Assembly: GCA_937915775.1 (NCBI GenBank)
Contig: CALGGQ010000221.1
Location: 1 to 8,132 of the forward strand
Length of the DNA stretch: 8,132 nt
DNA from: an uncultured Clostridia bacterium
GTDB lineage: Bacteria > Bacillota > Clostridia > Oscillospirales > Acutalibacteraceae
Reading direction: 5' to 3'
Shown: positions 6,334 to 8,132 of the stretch, one piece after another
How the letters are laid out: every line of letters begins with the position of its first letter
Numbering within the stretch: position 1 is the first letter of the stretch
Program-made: the position numbers and the translations under genes
The notes under the pieces: model-generated
The model's input: only the letters and a program-made list of their open reading frames with translations
The model's database searches: none
Told to the model about the DNA's origin: nothing

Positions 6334-7824
6334 CTACGCTCTCGGAATGATTAAAACTGTATCGTTTTCTAATACATCGTCGGTCAGATTGTTTTCACGC
6401 ATAATAACTGCGGTATCCGCAGATGTATTTTTAGCGATATTCCAGACAGATTCCTTTTCCTTTGCATAATAAACCGTCAGGGACGGGACGTCTGTCGTCT
6501 CTTCTAATGCAGTAATATCGCTGAGTACTTTGAACGGCTGCTCCTGATACGCAAACGCCTGCAGCATGACACCGAGGCGGATATCCATATGCCCGTTTTG
6601 CTGCAAGGTATAATCCACGGAGCAGACGGAAAGCGAAGCAATCGCATCATCATAATTGCCAATCGGGATTTCGATTTCTTTATTCGCAGAAACGCCGGTA
6701 ATATCTCCCCTGTCCGTTACACAAAGGCAGGCAATATCCGCTTGTGCAAGCAATTTGCCGTTTCTGAAAACAGGATGGGATAGCGTTACAGACAGCTCTT
6801 TTACCTCTGCCATATCAGCCGCAAAATCAACGGAAACATTCAGCATTTTGTTTTCCTGCAATGCCTGACCGTTCACCATACAGGTATAATCGGCATAAGA
6901 GTTCTGATACCGCTGACGCAGCAGATAGCCGTCAGTAATCATCTTCTGCTGTATTTCTCTGAGAAATACCGTTGTCACAACGACTTCACCAAAAGCAGAA
7001 ATAACGTTCATATTATCACCGGAGGACGTCTTTGCTTTCACATACACGTTGCCGACCTTAATATCGGATACTGAAATGTCGTTATCCTCAATGCCGGGAA
7101 CATCAATGATTTTGGAGACATTCAGCGAATATTCACAGCGGCTGAGCTGTTCCTCCGCTTCATCCGTTGTATATAGAACCGTCAGGCTGACAACAGCCTT
7201 CATCAGCGCCTTATCCTTGATGATTTTCAGCTCATTCATACACGCAGTTGTATGAAAACTGATAATGCGTTTAATCGGCTGTGAATCGGCAGGAATGGTA
7301 AATTCTTCATCAAATTCCATTTTGGCAATATGCGTGTTGACGATATCCGCTGCGCTCACGGTTTCGGTTTTCAGCCTTGAGGCGTCACAGGAGCAAAGCT
7401 GCGGACATTTCAACTTATCATACACCGTCAGGCGAATGACGCTTGAAATATGTACATCAATTCTTCTTTGATTAATAACACGGAAGCTGACATACTTATC
7501 AAATATAAACGGGCAGATAAAAGCATTCTCACTTACCTGACCGATATTGACAGATTTCTGAAAATCCTCCTCAAAATCAGCGAAGCATAAATCGGAATTT
7601 TCATTATAATATGACAGGCAAACGGCAATTTTTCCTCGGATATTCACCTCGTTAAAGCTGATATCGGCAGAAACGATACAGCTTTTCGCCGAACATTTCA
7701 CCACCCGATAAATATCCTCACAATACGCCGGCAGCGCCTCCTGAAAATCATTTTCAACCTCAATGCTTTTCGTAAAGACGGCGGCATTTTGTTCCAGACA
7801 ACAATAATCCTTTACAATTTCCAT
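6334..7824 (-). CDS. sipL: SipL-like SPOCS (DUF3794) and LysM protein, SpoIVA partner
   Basis: 496 aa, no signal peptide or membrane helix, so it should act in the mother-cell cytoplasm at the forespore surface. Three DUF3794/SPOCS-type beta-rich segments can be discerned (roughly 38-136, 184-290 and 327-440). A C-terminal LysM domain follows (about 451-494: YYAKEKESVWNIAKNT..., ending DTVLIIPRA). This is the architecture of C. difficile SipL (about 515 aa), whose LysM domain binds SpoIVA and is needed for coat localisation around the forespore. Direct adjacency to spoIVA (13 nt to its ATG) supports the call. The protein has 17 cysteines, including a C-x3-C-x-C cluster at 140-146 in the linker between segments 1 and 2. 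AAAGGAG (7839-7833) lies 8 nt before the ATG, and a sigma-E-like promoter precedes it. The boundaries of the internal repeats are my estimate. Confidence 0.92.
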   Translation of the reverse strand: MEIVKDYCCLEQNAAVFTKSIEVENDFQEALPAYCEDIYRVVKCSAKSCIVSADISFNEVNIRGKIAVCLSYYNENSDLCFADFEEDFQKSVNIGQVSENAFICPFIFDKYVSFRVINQRRIDVHISSVIRLTVYDKLKCPQLCSCDASRLKTETVSAADIVNTHIAKMEFDEEFTIPADSQPIKRIISFHTTACMNELKIIKDKALMKAVVSLTVLYTTDEAEEQLSRCEYSLNVSKIIDVPGIEDNDISVSDIKVGNVYVKAKTSSGDNMNVISAFGEVVVTTVFLREIQQKMITDGYLLRQRYQNSYADYTCMVNGQALQENKMLNVSVDFAADMAEVKELSVTLSHPVFRNGKLLAQADIACLCVTDRGDITGVSANKEIEIPIGNYDDAIASLSVCSVDYTLQQNGHMDIRLGVMLQAFAYQEQPFKVLSDITALEETTDVPSLTVYYAKEKESVWNIAKNTSADTAVIMRENNLTDDVLENDTVLIIPRA

Positions 7825-7852
7825 CGCTTTGACTCCTTTCAGTTTCTACTGA

Positions 7853-7881
7853 AAAATATGCACGCTGGACAAAGGATATTA
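7853..7881 (-). promoter_or_regulatory. Candidate sigma-E promoter of sipL-spoIVA
   Basis: On the minus strand TAATATC (7881-7875), a 14-bp spacer and CATATTTT (7860-7853) match the B. subtilis sigma-E consensus (KMATATT, 14-15 bp, CATACAHT) at 6 of 7 and 6 of 8 positions. The start site would lie near 7847, giving a short leader with the AAAGGAG site. spoIVA is sigma-E-dependent in B. subtilis, so mother-cell control is expected. No sigma-A promoter is evident in the same place on this strand. Confidence 0.65.
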
Positions 7882-7907
7882 CTAAAACACGGTATCCTAA
7901 AAAACTA

Positions 7908-7936
7908 TTGACTTAAAAATTATTTAGTGGTATGAT
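7908..7936 (+). promoter_or_regulatory. Extended -10 sigma-A promoter of the CAU tRNA gene
   Basis: TTGACT (7908-7913), a 17-bp spacer and TATGAT (7931-7936), preceded by TG at 7928-7929, give a near-consensus extended -10 promoter, as expected for a strongly expressed tRNA. Transcription would start near 7943, at the left arm of a small hairpin (GTCAC-AAAA-GTGAC, 7943-7956) that would form the 5' leader removed by RNase P. Confidence 0.8.
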
Positions 7937-7961
7937 AACAAAGTCACAAAAGTGACCGTAC

Positions 7962-8038
7962 GGGCCATTAGCTCAGTTGGTTAGAGCTCCCGGCTCATAA
8001 CCGGTCGGTCCGGGGTTCGAGTCCCTGATGGCCCACCA
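7962..8038 (+). tRNA. tRNA with CAU anticodon, probably tRNA-Ile2 (otherwise elongator tRNA-Met)
   Basis: A complete 77-nt cloverleaf with encoded CCA (8036-8038). The acceptor stem GGGCCAT (7962-7968) pairs with ATGGCCC (8028-8034), with discriminator A. The D stem is GCTC/GAGC. The anticodon stem CCCGG/CCGGT has a C27-U43 mismatch at its base; the loop CTCATAA carries anticodon CAT at 7996-7998. The variable loop is CGGTC, and the T stem CGGGG/CCCTG includes one G-U pair around loop TTCGAGT. A CAU anticodon can mean elongator Met, initiator Met or Ile2 (C34 changed to lysidine by TilS). It is not an initiator: position 1 pairs with 72, and the anticodon stem lacks the three G-C pairs typical of initiators. 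The C4-G69 and C5-G68 pairs and the CTCATAA loop match known TilS substrates (E. coli and B. subtilis Ile2) better than their elongator Met tRNAs, so Ile2 is preferred. Confidence 0.93.
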
Positions 8039-8050
8039 ACACAAAAAGCG

Positions 8051-8087
8051 CACCCTTGGGGTGTCCGTCATAAAGAAGGTACACCCC
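8051..8087 (+). repeat. Overlapping inverted repeats downstream of the tRNA
   Basis: Two alternative hairpins share sequence. CACCC (8051-8055) can pair with GGGTG (8059-8063) over a 3-nt loop, or GGGGTGT (8058-8064) can pair with ACACCCC (8081-8087) over 16 nt. Neither is followed by a T tract, so this is not a standard intrinsic terminator. It could be 3' processing structure or the start of an interspersed repeat continuing past the window. Nothing else is recognisable from 8039 to 8132. Confidence 0.35.
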
Positions 8088-8132
8088 GAAGGCAGTGTCT
8101 TTAGCAAGAAATTCGGTATAGCAACGGCTATG

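Noticed and set aside
7837..7854. Hairpin TTTCAGT-AGAA-ACTGAAA before sipL as a translational control element
   Set aside because: It overlaps the sigma-E-like -10 box, so most of the left arm would not be transcribed from that promoter; the stem is also only 7 bp of mostly A-T pairs.
7960..8132. A minus-strand open frame running in from the right edge across the tRNA
   Set aside because: Its end is antisense to the tRNA (giving the familiar spurious RDSNPG-like peptide), so it is almost certainly not coding.
1..8132. CRISPR arrays, insertion sequences, phage genes, toxin-antitoxin pairs, riboswitches or T-boxes
   Set aside because: No direct-repeat array, transposase, integrase or structured leader of these classes was seen; gaps between genes are short and mostly explained by promoters and terminators.

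Overview
The window looks like chromosomal DNA from a low-to-medium-GC, endospore-forming member of the Clostridia, probably a gut Oscillospiraceae/Ruminococcaceae-type organism. The evidence is an SpoIVA homologue next to a SipL-like (SPOCS + LysM) protein, Gram-positive Shine-Dalgarno sites (AGGAGG, AAAGGAG), a clostridial-type DacF/DacB carboxypeptidase and a YngK-like lipoprotein. No mobile element, CRISPR array, phage gene or rRNA is visible. The genus cannot be fixed from sequence alone.

Layout. Positions 1-418 (minus strand) hold most of an Rrf2-family Fe-S regulator gene that runs off the left edge and has its own sigma-A promoter. Positions 501-1637 (minus) encode a secreted D-Ala-D-Ala carboxypeptidase. 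A short divergent region (1638-1726) with a good extended -10 promoter and a 17-bp dyad separates it from mtaB (1727-3019, plus), the tRNA t6A37 methylthiotransferase. mtaB converges on, and overlaps by 32 bp, a minus-strand lipoprotein gene of the glycosyl-hydrolase-like GHL10 family (2988-4226). Divergent from that lies a two-gene plus-strand unit: a 96-residue double-CxxC zinc-ribbon protein (4261-4551) overlapping a DUF1294 membrane protein (4544-4822). A strong bidirectional terminator (4816-4849) ends this unit and also the converging sipL-spoIVA operon (minus, 7824 down to 4848). A tRNA gene with a CAU anticodon (7962-8038, plus), with its own near-consensus promoter, lies upstream of and divergent from sipL.

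How the genes fit together. The clearest functional unit is sipL-spoIVA. SpoIVA is the ATPase that polymerises on the forespore outer membrane as the coat basement layer, and SipL is its clostridial partner. They are encoded 13 nt apart with a candidate sigma-E promoter upstream, as expected for mother-cell expression. The carboxypeptidase acts on peptidoglycan and may act during sporulation or growth. mtaB and the CAU tRNA are translation functions and look like unrelated neighbours.

I see no convincing new multi-gene system. The items most worth checking are the co-encoded SipL/SpoIVA pair and its sigma-E-like promoter, the probable tRNA-Ile2 identity of the CAU tRNA, the different composition and divergent N-terminus of the Rrf2 gene, and the dyad in the dacF/mtaB divergent promoter region.
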